A stretch of DNA of 64,000 bases from Flavimarina sp. Hel_I_48 (GTDB lineage: Bacteria > Bacteroidota > Bacteroidia > Flavobacteriales > Flavobacteriaceae). Below the pieces are notes generated by a model. That model searched no databases, was not told the DNA's origin, and saw nothing but the letters and a program-made list of their open reading frames with translations. Location of the stretch: assembly GCF_000733945.1 (NCBI RefSeq), contig NZ_JPOL01000002.1:2915001-2979000 (forward strand), given 5' to 3'. Of this stretch, positions 26,004-35,020 are shown in pieces; within the stretch, counting starts at the first letter, position 1; each line of letters opens with the position of its first letter. Both the position numbers and the translations under genes were made by a program.

Positions 26004-28247
26004 ATGAAAAAAACGCTCCATTTTCTAATCCTGTTCTTTGCGGGAATAGTGATCTGCGACGCCCAGCAAGCCACAGATTCCCTGCTCACGTTAGATCGTA
26101 TATATAATTCGGCAGAATTTCGAGGGGAATCGCAGGCACCTATTTTCTGGATCGAAAATGGGGACGCTTTTGTCACCATAGAACAAAACAGCGCAGGGAA
26201 CGATGAACTGATTCAATACCAGAGTAAAAACTATAAAAAAAGCGCTTTTCTTTCCGCAGAAAAACTAAATGTAGATGGGGAAAACTTATCCATTGAAGCG
26301 TTTACCCTTTCGCCAGATGGCAGTAAAGTTTTGATTTTTACAAATTCCAGCAGGGTTTGGCGCAGCAACACAAAAGGGGATTATTGGGTTTATGATTTTA
26401 AAAGTGAGAAGCTAAAACAGCTGGGCACTGACTTCCCTTCTTCTTCGCTGATGTTCGCAAAATTTTCTGAAGACAATCAGTTTGTGGCCTACGTTCAGGA
26501 TTTCAATATCTATAAGGAGGATTTTAATACCGGGGAAGTTGCCCAACTCACAACTGATGGGAACGGCGATATAATAAATGGTACGTTTGATTGGGTTTAC
26601 GAAGAAGAATTCGGGATGCGCGATGGTTTTAGTTGGAATCCAGATGGATCGACGATCGCTTACTGGCAGCTTGATGCTTCGGAAATTGGTACGTTTTATA
26701 TGATCAACACTACAGATTCTGTCTATTCTGAACCCATCCCGCTGCAATATCCCAAGGCCGGTTACGATCCTTCTTCGGCAAAAATCGCCCTGGTGGACAC
26801 AAAAACGGCAAAAAGCACCTGGATTTCGGTTCCCGGAGATCCCGTACAGCATTATATTCCTGCTATGCAATGGGCAAACAAAGATTTGCTGCTTATTCAG
26901 CAATTGAACAGAAAACAGAATGAACTGAACATTTTCACTTACGTTCCCTCTACCGGTAAACTTGATAAAATCTATACGGAAACTGAAGAAACCTGGGTAG
27001 ATCTACGCTATCCTGATATCGCTTCAAACCAGTGGGGAAACAATGATTTTCTACTGGCAGATAACGGCAATTCGCTGCTGCGCATGACCGAAAATGATGG
27101 TTGGCGGCACGTGTATAAGATTGATTTAAAAACCGGGAAAACGACCTTGCTTACTCCCGGCGATTACGATGTTGCCGCGTATTATGCCACAGATTCCAGG
27201 AACCTGTACTTTGCGGCCTCTCCCGAAAATGCAACACAACGCTATTTATTCAGCGTTCCATTAAGTGGAAGTGGAAAAACAACCCAGATTACACCAAAGG
27301 AATTTAGCGGGGTCAATACATATAACATCTCTCCAAACGGCAACTACGCGATGCATAAACATACGGATGCAAAAACGCCGCAAACAACTCGATTAATTAG
27401 CCTTCCGCAGCATAAAACAGTGCATAATCTGGTCAAAAATGAGCAATTAAAGGAGAAATTGGCCAGTCTGTCGCTTCCGGAAACCAGTTTTTTTACCGTT
27501 ACCACGGAAGAAGGGATTGAAATGGACGGCCGCATGACAAAACCATTGAATTTTGATGAAAACAAAAATTATCCGGTGCTTTTTCATGTATATGGCGAAC
27601 CCTGGGGCGTAGTTGCCACAGATACCTGGGTGGGGCTTTATGAGATTTTTATGGCGCAAAAAGGATTTGTCGTCATCAATATGGATAACCGCGGTACACC
27701 CAGTTTAAAAGGCAGCGACTGGCGAAAAAGTATTTATCAAAAAGTGGGCGTCCTCAATACAAAAGACCAGGCGCTGGCCGCTAAAAAAGTGCTTGAAACC
27801 TATGATTTTCTCGATAAAAACCGTGTAAATGTGTGGGGCTGGAGCGGTGGTGGCTCCATGACCCAAAATCTGCTTTTTAGATATCCTGAAATTTATAAGA
27901 CCGGCGTAGCGGTTGCCGGCGTGGCAAATCAACTGTTTTACGACAATATTTATCAGGAACGCTATATGGGACTTCCCAGTGAAGACCAGGATAAATTTGT
28001 GGAAGGTTCACCGGCTACTTATGCGAAAAACCTTGAAGGTAATTTACTGCTTATTCACGGTACAGGCGATGATAATGTGCATTATCAAAACATGGAATTT
28101 CTGGTAAACGAACTCATAAAAAACAACAAACAGTTTGATATGATGGTTTATCCCAACCGTTCGCACGGTATTTATGAAGGCGAGAATACCAGTAGGCACC
28201 TCTATACCTTAATTACGAATTATTTTCTGGATAAAAACGGAATGTAA
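26004..28247 (+). CDS. Exported dipeptidyl peptidase IV-like S9 protease
   Basis: A 747-residue serine peptidase that in the family removes Xaa-Pro or Xaa-Ala dipeptides. Seen: signal peptide ending CDAQQ (residue ~22), an eight-bladed propeller domain with DWVYEEEFGMRDGFSWNPDGSTIAYWQLD (the double-Glu motif that anchors the substrate amino terminus in DPP IV), and an alpha/beta hydrolase domain with GWSGGG (Ser614), GTGDDNVH (Asp689) and RSHGI (His721). Active in the periplasm or at the surface. Placed between pepP and hydroxyproline catabolic genes, it could supply proline- or hydroxyproline-containing dipeptides (inference). Confidence 0.95.
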   Translation: MKKTLHFLILFFAGIVICDAQQATDSLLTLDRIYNSAEFRGESQAPIFWIENGDAFVTIEQNSAGNDELIQYQSKNYKKSAFLSAEKLNVDGENLSIEAFTLSPDGSKVLIFTNSSRVWRSNTKGDYWVYDFKSEKLKQLGTDFPSSSLMFAKFSEDNQFVAYVQDFNIYKEDFNTGEVAQLTTDGNGDIINGTFDWVYEEEFGMRDGFSWNPDGSTIAYWQLDASEIGTFYMINTTDSVYSEPIPLQYPKAGYDPSSAKIALVDTKTAKSTWISVPGDPVQHYIPAMQWANKDLLLIQQLNRKQNELNIFTYVPSTGKLDKIYTETEETWVDLRYPDIASNQWGNNDFLLADNGNSLLRMTENDGWRHVYKIDLKTGKTTLLTPGDYDVAAYYATDSRNLYFAASPENATQRYLFSVPLSGSGKTTQITPKEFSGVNTYNISPNGNYAMHKHTDAKTPQTTRLISLPQHKTVHNLVKNEQLKEKLASLSLPETSFFTVTTEEGIEMDGRMTKPLNFDENKNYPVLFHVYGEPWGVVATDTWVGLYEIFMAQKGFVVINMDNRGTPSLKGSDWRKSIYQKVGVLNTKDQALAAKKVLETYDFLDKNRVNVWGWSGGGSMTQNLLFRYPEIYKTGVAVAGVANQLFYDNIYQERYMGLPSEDQDKFVEGSPATYAKNLEGNLLLIHGTGDDNVHYQNMEFLVNELIKNNKQFDMMVYPNRSHGIYEGENTSRHLYTLITNYFLDKNGM

Positions 28248-28301
28248 ACGTAGTTAACAACCAAAAAGCATGATACAAATTTAAATGCAAATCCGGTTCG
28301 A

Positions 28302-29144
28302 TTAAGCTAACTGGCGGTATTGTGTAGGCGTGATTCCCTTGAGTTCTTTGAACTTTCGGTTAAAGTTGGCAATATTGGGAAAACCACAAAGTTCCGAAGT
28401 ATTTGCTACGGAAAGGTCCTGATCCTGATTGAGTAATTTACAGGCGTGTTCAATACGTATTTCAATCAGAAACTGAAAAAAGGTTTTATTGGTACGCTTT
28501 TTAAAATACCGGCAGAAGGCATTCTTGCTCATGTGCGCTTTTTCAGAAACCTGATCCAGTGAAATTTGTTCGTGATAATGGTTCATTGCAAATTGAAAAA
28601 CCTCATTCATTCTTTTTCCTTCATCATCTGTATATTTTTTCTGATAAACGAAGGAAGATAAAGGCTGTTTTTTCGAATGGATAAGCAGGTTGAGAATTTT
28701 AAGCAGCGTGGCGATACGTTCTATTTTTCCCTGGCGTTTTAAGTTGTTGAACCACTTAAAGGCTTTCGGCTTTGCCTTAATTTTCATGCCATATTCAGAC
28801 TCATCAAAGAAATCCTGCACATCTGCAAGATCTGTAAGGTTAAAAAAGTCCTTCCCGAAGGATTTTTTTGTAAAAAACAACGTGTACATAATAGATAAAG
28901 GAGAAGCCTTAGGATCACTTTTGAATACATGGGGAACATGTTCACCAATGACCAGAATATCATCTGGTTTAAAATCATTTATAGTGTCCCCTACGATTAA
29001 GGAACCACTTCCCTGTATAATGTAACTTATCTGTATTTCTTCATGACTGTGCAGCCGGTCGTAAAAAACCGTTTCATGATCCTCCTGATAGACAAGAGCT
29101 TCTTGTTCAGGCTTAGGGATTTTAAAAGGCAACACTTTAATCAT
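28302..29144 (-). CDS. AraC family regulator of the hydroxyproline locus (predicted)
   Basis: A 280-residue regulator with an N-terminal cupin sensor (LHSHEEIQISYIIQGSGSLIVGDTI, residues ~29-54) and a C-terminal pair of helix-turn-helix motifs (ISLDQVSEKAHMSKNAFCRYFKKRTNKTFFQFL and VANTSELCGFPNIANFNRKFKELKGITPTQYR). The frame is open 78 codons further upstream, but the ATG at 29144 gives the family-like start MIKVLPFKIPKPEQ and leaves a 132-bp divergent promoter. Divergent placement with the catabolic genes makes it their likely activator, responding to 4-hydroxyproline or an intermediate (inference). Confidence 0.92.
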   Translation of the reverse strand: MIKVLPFKIPKPEQEALVYQEDHETVFYDRLHSHEEIQISYIIQGSGSLIVGDTINDFKPDDILVIGEHVPHVFKSDPKASPLSIMYTLFFTKKSFGKDFFNLTDLADVQDFFDESEYGMKIKAKPKAFKWFNNLKRQGKIERIATLLKILNLLIHSKKQPLSSFVYQKKYTDDEGKRMNEVFQFAMNHYHEQISLDQVSEKAHMSKNAFCRYFKKRTNKTFFQFLIEIRIEHACKLLNQDQDLSVANTSELCGFPNIANFNRKFKELKGITPTQYRQLA

Positions 29145-29253
29145 CGTAGAATTTTTGTAAATATTACTAAAATCCCTTGAAATTCTTATCATAAGGGGTA
29201 ATATAGTATCAATTCTCGCTAATAAACAAGAAAAGGGAGTTTTGAGTAACCTG

Positions 29254-29261
29254 TAATTTTG
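29254..29261 (+). promoter_or_regulatory. Possible -7 box for the hydroxyproline operon
   Basis: TAATTTTG fits TAnnTTTG and is 15 bp before the ATG at 29277. No good TTTG box is found at the usual spacing upstream, which would suit an activator-dependent promoter. Confidence 0.45.
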
Positions 29262-29276
29262 CTCAAAACAGAAACA

Positions 29277-30191
29277 ATGAGCATAAAATGGGAAGGGGTC
29301 ATGCCCGCAGTAACGACAAAGTTCACTACAGACGATGAACTTGATCTTGCAACTTTTGAAAAAAATATAAAAGCGCAACTAGCCGCCGGGGTTCACGGTA
29401 TAATCCTGGGAGGTACACTGGGCGAAGCCAGTACACTTACTCCAGAAGAGAAAGAAACCCTTGTATCAAAAACCCTTGAAATTGTGGGTGGTAAGATGCC
29501 GGTGATCATCAATATTGCAGAGCAATCCACAAAAAATGCCATTCAAGTAGCACAACGTGCAGAAGAATTAGGTGCTAATGGACTCATGTTGCTTCCTCCC
29601 ATGCGTTATAAGGCGACAGATCATGAAGTGGTGGTTTATTTTAAGGAAATCGCCAAGAGCACTTCACTTCCCATTATGATCTACAACAATCCCGTGGATT
29701 ATAAGATCGAAGTTACCCTGGATATGTTTGAAGAACTGCTGCAATTTGACAATATTCAGGCTGTAAAAGAATCTACACGTGATATCAGCAATGTGATACG
29801 CATCAACAACCGTTTTGGCGATCGTCTTAAAGTACTTTGTGGTGTAGATACGCTGGCGCTTGAGAGTCTTGTCGCTGGTGCGCAGGGCTGGGTTGCCGGT
29901 CTTGTAGCCGCATATCCTGAAGAAACCGTTGCCATTTATACGTTGGTCAAAAATGGCCAGATAGAAGAAGCGCTTACAATTTACCGCTGGTTTATGCCCC
30001 TTCTTGAACTAGATATTTCACCCCAACTGGTACAAAATATAAAACTGGCCGAAGTTGCCACTGGTCTGGGCACAGAACATGTGCGTGCACCACGTTTACA
30101 ATTGCAGGGAGAAGAGCGTAAGCGTGTAGAAGGGATTATCGAGAAAGCAATGGCAACTAGACCAAAGCTAATGGATTATAGAAAACTTTAA
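29277..30191 (+). CDS. DapA-superfamily lyase, probable pyrroline-4-hydroxy-2-carboxylate deaminase
   Basis: A 304-residue (beta/alpha)8 Schiff-base enzyme of the DHDPS/N-acetylneuraminate lyase superfamily. Seen: GGTLGEASTLTPEEK near residue 45, LPPMRYKA, IMIYNNPVDY with Tyr136, and AVKESTRD with the Schiff-base Lys164. The superfamily covers several reactions; in this operon, beside a 4-hydroxyproline epimerase, an FAD amino-acid oxidase and a semialdehyde dehydrogenase, the expected step is deamination and dehydration of 1-pyrroline-4-hydroxy-2-carboxylate to 2-oxoglutarate semialdehyde. The frame opens at a TTG 18 bp earlier; I use the ATG at 29277. It is not biosynthetic dapA by context. 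Confidence 0.85.
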   Translation: MSIKWEGVMPAVTTKFTTDDELDLATFEKNIKAQLAAGVHGIILGGTLGEASTLTPEEKETLVSKTLEIVGGKMPVIINIAEQSTKNAIQVAQRAEELGANGLMLLPPMRYKATDHEVVVYFKEIAKSTSLPIMIYNNPVDYKIEVTLDMFEELLQFDNIQAVKESTRDISNVIRINNRFGDRLKVLCGVDTLALESLVAGAQGWVAGLVAAYPEETVAIYTLVKNGQIEEALTIYRWFMPLLELDISPQLVQNIKLAEVATGLGTEHVRAPRLQLQGEERKRVEGIIEKAMATRPKLMDYRKL

Positions 30192-30282
30192 ATCCATATG
30201 TATGTATTAAAAATGCTAAAAAGTGCTATTTTGATTCAAATGATTTATATTAAGGGTATTGTAGGATTCGTTTAGCAAAAAA

Positions 30283-31893
30283 ATGGATCATTCTAACTTA
30301 AATCACATACCAAAGATGAGCAATATGATAACAGGAAAGAATTATATAGGAAAGACACTTTCCAATGGAGGTAAAACAACTTATAAAACCATAAATCCCG
30401 CAGCAGGTTCAGAAAATGAGATTACTTTTTTTGAAGCCACGCAGGCAGAAGTAGACCAGGCGGTAGAGAAAGCGGCCAGTGCTTTTGAGATTTATAAAAA
30501 GAAAAGCGGAAAGGAAAAGGCTGAATTTCTTGAAGCGATCGTAGCAGAATTGGAAGCAAACGCAGAAGCTCTAAAAGAGATCTATAGACTAGAATCTGGC
30601 CTTCCAGAGGGGCGTTCCAATGGTGAATTTGCCAGGACGACCGGTCAACTTAGGGCTTTTGCAACCATGTTGAAAGAAGGTAGTTGGGTAGAGGCGATCA
30701 TCAATAATCCCGAAGGAAAACCAGACCTCCGCAGGATGCAGGTGCCTTTCGGCCCCGTCGCCGTTTTTGGAGCGAGTAATTTTCCTTTTGCCTTTTCCAC
30801 CGCAGGTGGTGACACCGCGAGTGCGCTGGCAAGTGGATCTCCCGTAGTGGTAAAATCGCACCCCATGCATGCGGGCACCGGTGAACTTGTTTCTAAAGCG
30901 ATTATAGACGCTGCCAAAAAAACCGGGATGCCAGACGGTGTATTTTCAAACCTTAACAGCAAAGGGATAGAAGTAGGGGAATGGCTTGTAAAACATCCTA
31001 AAATCAAAGCAGTGGGCTTTACGGGTAGTTTTAAAGCGGGTACCGCGCTCAGTAAATTGGGTGCCAACCGCGACGAACCTATTCCTGTTTATGCCGAAAT
31101 GGGCAGTATCAACCCGGTTCTTGTTTTGCCTTCTGCCCTTGATGAAAAAGCTCAGTTCTGGGCAGAGCAATATGCGGGATCCATTACTGCCGGCGCCGGA
31201 CAGTTTTGTACGAATCCCGGGCTGATTTTGGGTTTAAAAAGCCAAAAATTGGATGATTTTATGCAATTTTTGAAGGAAAATATTGAAAAAGTAGCGCCTT
31301 CGGTGATGTTACATCCCAATATTAAAAAACAGTATGATTCCGCTAAAGGCGAAATGCTTCAGCAAAAAGGCTATACCTCAGTTGCCGAATATACAGAAGA
31401 GGTTAATGGAAACCTTGGAAAACAGCAGGTAATCAAAGTTTCTGGGGAAGAATTCCTCCAGAATAAAAATTTCCATAAAGAAGTCTTTGGTCCGTTTTCT
31501 ATCGTTGTTGAATGTACAGATAAAGAACAATTAGGCAAAATCATAAAAGATCTTGAAGGTCAACTTACGGGGACGGTTTTAAATGCAGATGCTCAGGAAC
31601 TCAAGGAATTTTCAGAAAGTATTGAGGCGCTAACGGCTTCTGTGGGACGTCTAATTTACAACAGTGTACCCACTGGTGTGGAGGTATGTGCCGCGATGAC
31701 ACACGGTGGGCCATTTCCGGCAACGTCAAATGCCAAGTTTACTTCTGTGGGATTAACCGCCGTACAACGCTGGGTGCGGCCGGTTTCCTATCAAGATTGG
31801 CCAGATGCTTTATTGCCAGATGCCTTAAAAAATGATAATCCGTTAAAAATAGTACGGGAACTTAATAGTGAGCGCACCAGCGCTTCAATTTAA
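30283..31893 (+). CDS. Aldehyde dehydrogenase, probable 2-oxoglutarate semialdehyde dehydrogenase
   Basis: A 536-residue NAD(P)-dependent dehydrogenase. Seen: FGPVAVFGASNFPFAFSTAGGDTASALASGSPVVVKSHP (cofactor fold), GFTGSFKAG, YAEMGSINPV and the catalytic Cys309 in GAGQFCTNPG. This sequence style (Cys preceded by GQF, no EFGG) is that of ketoglutarate semialdehyde dehydrogenases, which finish hydroxyproline and some sugar-acid routes by making 2-oxoglutarate. ATGs at 30283, 30316 and 30325 are all possible starts; family length favours one of the later two. It ends immediately before the epimerase gene, with no spacer. Confidence 0.9.
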   Translation: MDHSNLNHIPKMSNMITGKNYIGKTLSNGGKTTYKTINPAAGSENEITFFEATQAEVDQAVEKAASAFEIYKKKSGKEKAEFLEAIVAELEANAEALKEIYRLESGLPEGRSNGEFARTTGQLRAFATMLKEGSWVEAIINNPEGKPDLRRMQVPFGPVAVFGASNFPFAFSTAGGDTASALASGSPVVVKSHPMHAGTGELVSKAIIDAAKKTGMPDGVFSNLNSKGIEVGEWLVKHPKIKAVGFTGSFKAGTALSKLGANRDEPIPVYAEMGSINPVLVLPSALDEKAQFWAEQYAGSITAGAGQFCTNPGLILGLKSQKLDDFMQFLKENIEKVAPSVMLHPNIKKQYDSAKGEMLQQKGYTSVAEYTEEVNGNLGKQQVIKVSGEEFLQNKNFHKEVFGPFSIVVECTDKEQLGKIIKDLEGQLTGTVLNADAQELKEFSESIEALTASVGRLIYNSVPTGVEVCAAMTHGGPFPATSNAKFTSVGLTAVQRWVRPVSYQDWPDALLPDALKNDNPLKIVRELNSERTSASI

Positions 31894-32895
31894 ATGGCAA
31901 GAAAGACTTTTTTTTGTGTAGATGCCCATACCTGCGGTAATCCCGTGCGAGTTGTGGCCAGTGGTGGCCCTTTTATAGAAGGGGCAAACATGAGTGAAAA
32001 ACGCCAAAATTTTATCAAACAATACGATTGGATACGCCGCGGACTCATGTTTGAGCCCCGGGGGCACGATATGATGAGCGGGAGTATACTTTTTCCTCCC
32101 GTAGACCCTGCAAATGATTGCGGGATCCTATTTATTGAGACCAGCGGCTGTCTGCCCATGTGCGGCCACGGCACCATAGGTACGGTAACGGTGATGATAG
32201 AAGAAGGACTGGTTACCCCTAAAGAACAAGGAAAATTGCGCCTGGAAACCCCGGCCGGTCTGGTCATGGTTTCCTATAAACAGGAAGGTAAAAAAGTCAA
32301 ATCTGTAAAGGTCGTTAATGTAAAATCATATCTGGAAGCAGAAGGTATTGCGGTTGATTCCGCCGAATTAGGCCCTATTAAAGTAGATGTTGCCTACGGC
32401 GGAAACTTTTACGCCATCGTGGAAGTTCAGGAAAATTTTAAAGGACTCGAAAATTATCAGGCGAGCCAATTGATTACCTGGAGCCGGGAGTTGCGCAAAA
32501 ACCTCAACCTAGACCATTCTTTTGTGCATCCTGAAAATGATACGATCAATGGACTTAGTCATATTTTATGGACAGGGAAGGTCATAGAGCACAATTCCAC
32601 AGCGCGCAATGCGGTGTTTTACGGAGACAAGGCAATAGACCGCTCGCCATGTGGCACGGGAACATCGGCGAGAATGGCGCAATGGTACGCTAAGGGTAAA
32701 CTCAAAAAAGGAATTCCTTTTGTACATGAAAGTATCATAGGAAGCACCTTTATAGGAAGAATAGAAGAAGAAACGACGCTGGGCGACAAAAAAGCGATTG
32801 TTCCCAGTATTGAAGGTTGGGCGCAAGTTACAGGTTACAATACGATCATTATTGATGATGACGATCCATATGCCCATGGTTTTCAGGTGTTGTAA
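31894..32895 (+). CDS. 4-hydroxyproline 2-epimerase (proline racemase family)
   Basis: A 333-residue cofactor-independent epimerase converting trans-4-hydroxy-L-proline to cis-4-hydroxy-D-proline. Seen: both catalytic cysteines, Cys90 in MCGHGT and Cys253 in SPCGTGTSAR. The two-Cys pair separates racemases/epimerases from the trans-3-hydroxyproline dehydratases of the same family, where the second is Thr. HDMMSGSILFPP and GGNFYAIV are further family features. Context (oxidase, deaminase, semialdehyde dehydrogenase) favours 4-hydroxyproline over proline as substrate. Cytoplasmic. Confidence 0.93.
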   Translation: MARKTFFCVDAHTCGNPVRVVASGGPFIEGANMSEKRQNFIKQYDWIRRGLMFEPRGHDMMSGSILFPPVDPANDCGILFIETSGCLPMCGHGTIGTVTVMIEEGLVTPKEQGKLRLETPAGLVMVSYKQEGKKVKSVKVVNVKSYLEAEGIAVDSAELGPIKVDVAYGGNFYAIVEVQENFKGLENYQASQLITWSRELRKNLNLDHSFVHPENDTINGLSHILWTGKVIEHNSTARNAVFYGDKAIDRSPCGTGTSARMAQWYAKGKLKKGIPFVHESIIGSTFIGRIEEETTLGDKKAIVPSIEGWAQVTGYNTIIIDDDDPYAHGFQVL

Positions 32896-32896
32896 A

Positions 32897-32920
32897 TCCC
32901 CCTAGCCCCCGAAGGGGGAA
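32897..32920. repeat. Family R1 repeat after the epimerase gene
   Basis: CCCCCTAGCCCCCGAAGGGGG-type copy beginning one base after the stop codon of the epimerase. Same element as those at the trpC and trpD 3' ends. The remaining ~175 bp up to the next gene show nothing else recognisable. Confidence 0.85.
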
Positions 32921-33096
32921 CTTGTTTGTCAACGAACTACCAAAGCACTATACTAAGTTTGTTGAGGCTTTCAACCTTTTACATTGACTTCTTGTAGGTT
33001 CATCTAAATTTTTTCTTTTAGGAAGTGGAAGTGCCGAAATGCAGAATGCCTTAAGCATAAGATTTTTTCTATAATCCAAATCAAAATTAATAGACA

Positions 33097-34344
33097 TTGA
33101 AAAAAATCATCATCATAGGAGCGGGAATCTCGGGATTATGCAGCGCTTATTATCTGGTAAAAGCAGGATTTGAAGTTAGTGTTATAGACAAAGGGGATAT
33201 GACTACGGGCGCGTCCTATATCAATGCAGGTTATCTCACTCCCAGCCATTTTACCACGCTTGCAGAACCCGGCATGATTACCCAGGGACTTAAATGGATG
33301 ATGAATAGTGCGAGCCCATTCTACATCAAGCCACGCTGGGATACCAGTTTTTTCAAATGGACATGGAATTTTAAGCAATCAGCTACTTCTTCAAAAGTAG
33401 AAAGGGCTATACCCATTATAAAAGAACTTAATTTAAAGAGCCGTGACCTGTATCTGGAGATTCAGGAATCTGGCGATTTTGATTTTCATATGGAACGTAA
33501 AGGACTATTAATGGTCTATAAAACGCCAAAAAATGAAGAACACGAGATAAAATTGGCCGAAAGAGCTCAAAAAGAGGGTCTTGAGGTCAAAATACTAAAC
33601 AAGCAAGAGCTCCACGCACTGGAACCTGTTTTTGCAGATGATGTTTTGGGAGGTATACGCTATGATTGCGATGCTCACACAACCCCTCATATTTTTATGA
33701 AGAATATGAAAAACTGGTTGCAGCAGCAAGGCGTCAGTTTCAAGTTGGATGAAAAAGTAGTGGACTTTAAAACCGAAAACAATAAAATCAAAGCAGCAGT
33801 AACAGAAACCAACCTTTATGAGGGCGATGAATTTGTACTGGCCTCTGGCGCGTGGACCTTTCAACTTGCAAAACAATTAAGGCTTAATATCCCAATTCAA
33901 GGCGGAAAAGGGTATAGTATTAATGTGGCGCAGCCCACTAATATTACGATGCCTGCCATCTTGATGGAGGCTAAATGTGCGGTAACGCCCATGCAGGGTT
34001 TTACACGCTTTGCCGGTACGATGGAGTTTTCTGGCAACAATGACATTATACGCGCTAATAGGGTGGAGGCGATCGCTAACGCGGGTACACGTTATTATAA
34101 AAACCTTGAGTTTTTGCAAGAAGTCAAAGAAGGGGCAACCTCTGGACTGCGCCCGGTTTCCCCAGATGGGTTGCCTTATATAGGGAATTCCGCAAAATTT
34201 GCCAATCTTAATGTAGCCGCTGGACATGCCATGATGGGATGGAGTCTGGGGCCCATTACGGGAAAATTGATTACGCAGAATATTATGGGAGAAGAACCTG
34301 AACTTAATTTAGTGCCCTTCAAGGTTAATAGATTTCGTTTTTAA
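33097..34344 (+). CDS. FAD-dependent amino-acid oxidase/dehydrogenase, probable D-hydroxyproline dehydrogenase
   Basis: A 415-residue DadA/DAO-family flavoprotein. Seen: the dinucleotide-binding motif IIIGAGISGLCSAYYLVKAG at residues ~5-24, IDKGDMTTGASYINAGYLTP, and the C-terminal GLRPVSPDGLPYIG and NLNVAAGHAMMGWSLGPITGKLI signatures. In this locus it should oxidise cis-4-hydroxy-D-proline to 1-pyrroline-4-hydroxy-2-carboxylate, passing electrons to the respiratory chain. No ATG fits; translation must begin at the TTG at 33097, which places the FAD motif at the usual distance from the N-terminus. It is separated from the epimerase by 201 bp including an R1 repeat. Confidence 0.88.
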   Translation: MKKIIIIGAGISGLCSAYYLVKAGFEVSVIDKGDMTTGASYINAGYLTPSHFTTLAEPGMITQGLKWMMNSASPFYIKPRWDTSFFKWTWNFKQSATSSKVERAIPIIKELNLKSRDLYLEIQESGDFDFHMERKGLLMVYKTPKNEEHEIKLAERAQKEGLEVKILNKQELHALEPVFADDVLGGIRYDCDAHTTPHIFMKNMKNWLQQQGVSFKLDEKVVDFKTENNKIKAAVTETNLYEGDEFVLASGAWTFQLAKQLRLNIPIQGGKGYSINVAQPTNITMPAILMEAKCAVTPMQGFTRFAGTMEFSGNNDIIRANRVEAIANAGTRYYKNLEFLQEVKEGATSGLRPVSPDGLPYIGNSAKFANLNVAAGHAMMGWSLGPITGKLITQNIMGEEPELNLVPFKVNRFRF

Positions 34345-34420
34345 TTATGAATATTTCTATAATTTGTAGATTACAGTGGGAAAAATACAGGCACGATGTA
34401 GCAGAAAGACAGTAAATAAT

Positions 34421-34893
34421 TTAGATTCTGAGCGAGACTGCTGGAAATATCTTTTTATCTATATGATGTAGAAACTAGAAAAATAAAAAATAAGATCACT
34501 TCCGGAAACTCGTCGGTGCGCGATGTGTTAGAAGTAGATGATAAAAAGCGCTAAATTTATTTTACCGGCAGCGGAATAGCCTCCTATTACATTCAATAGT
34601 GCCGCATCGATTTTTTACGCAGCAAGAAATCCTTGTAGAACTGACCACTGCTGCAAAAAGCAGGATTTACTTTGAACCAAAAAAATTGTGGATAACCCTG
34701 GAAGCAGGTTCCATTGAAAAACTCGTCTATAACAAAAGCTCTGGAAAATTAAAACTAAGCCTGGGCAAAAAACAGCCGCCACTCCGGTTGTTTATCTGCG
34801 CAGTTCAAAACCTTCGGATCTGGAATATGATAAAATGAACGGGGCGTATATAATTCCACTATCAAATCAAGAAACGCAGGTTAGCTTCTAATC
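34421..34893 (+). pseudogene. Decayed S9 (DPP IV-like) peptidase remnant plus an unidentified fragment
   Basis: No intact gene spans 34345-35020. Reading across frames, SERDCWKYLF then LYDVETRKIKNKIT, SVRDVLEVDDKKR-stop-IYFTGSG and YYIQ-stop-CRIDF reproduce, in order, the blade-to-blade sequence of DPP IV-type propellers (SERDGW..LYLYD..RDVLGVDE..IYFTASG). One frameshift and two in-frame stops are present. From ~34620, a beta-rich stretch (SRIYFEPKKLWITLEAGSIEK) continues after a frameshift as VVYLRSSKPSDLEYDKM to a stop at 34891; I do not recognise it. Neither part can encode a working protein. Confidence 0.65.
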
Positions 34894-35020
34894 CTAATTT
34901 TTCAAAATGTTATGAGGTAGGGTGTTAAACTTGTTGTTCACGCTGCCTTAACCCAAATTTAAACTTAGGGATTCCTAAATCTCTGCTTTATTGGTTTCAT
35001 TTGCGCATCAGTCAACCCGG

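Noticed and set aside
29277..30191. Biosynthetic dihydrodipicolinate synthase (dapA)
   Set aside because: Superfamily motifs alone would allow it, but the gene is embedded between an AraC regulator and hydroxyproline catabolic genes.
31894..32895. trans-3-hydroxy-L-proline dehydratase
   Set aside because: That subgroup has Thr at the second catalytic position; Cys253 is present here.
34599..34838. Independent 79-codon gene
   Set aside because: It continues in another frame after a shift and follows a clearly decayed peptidase fragment; treated as part of a pseudogene region.
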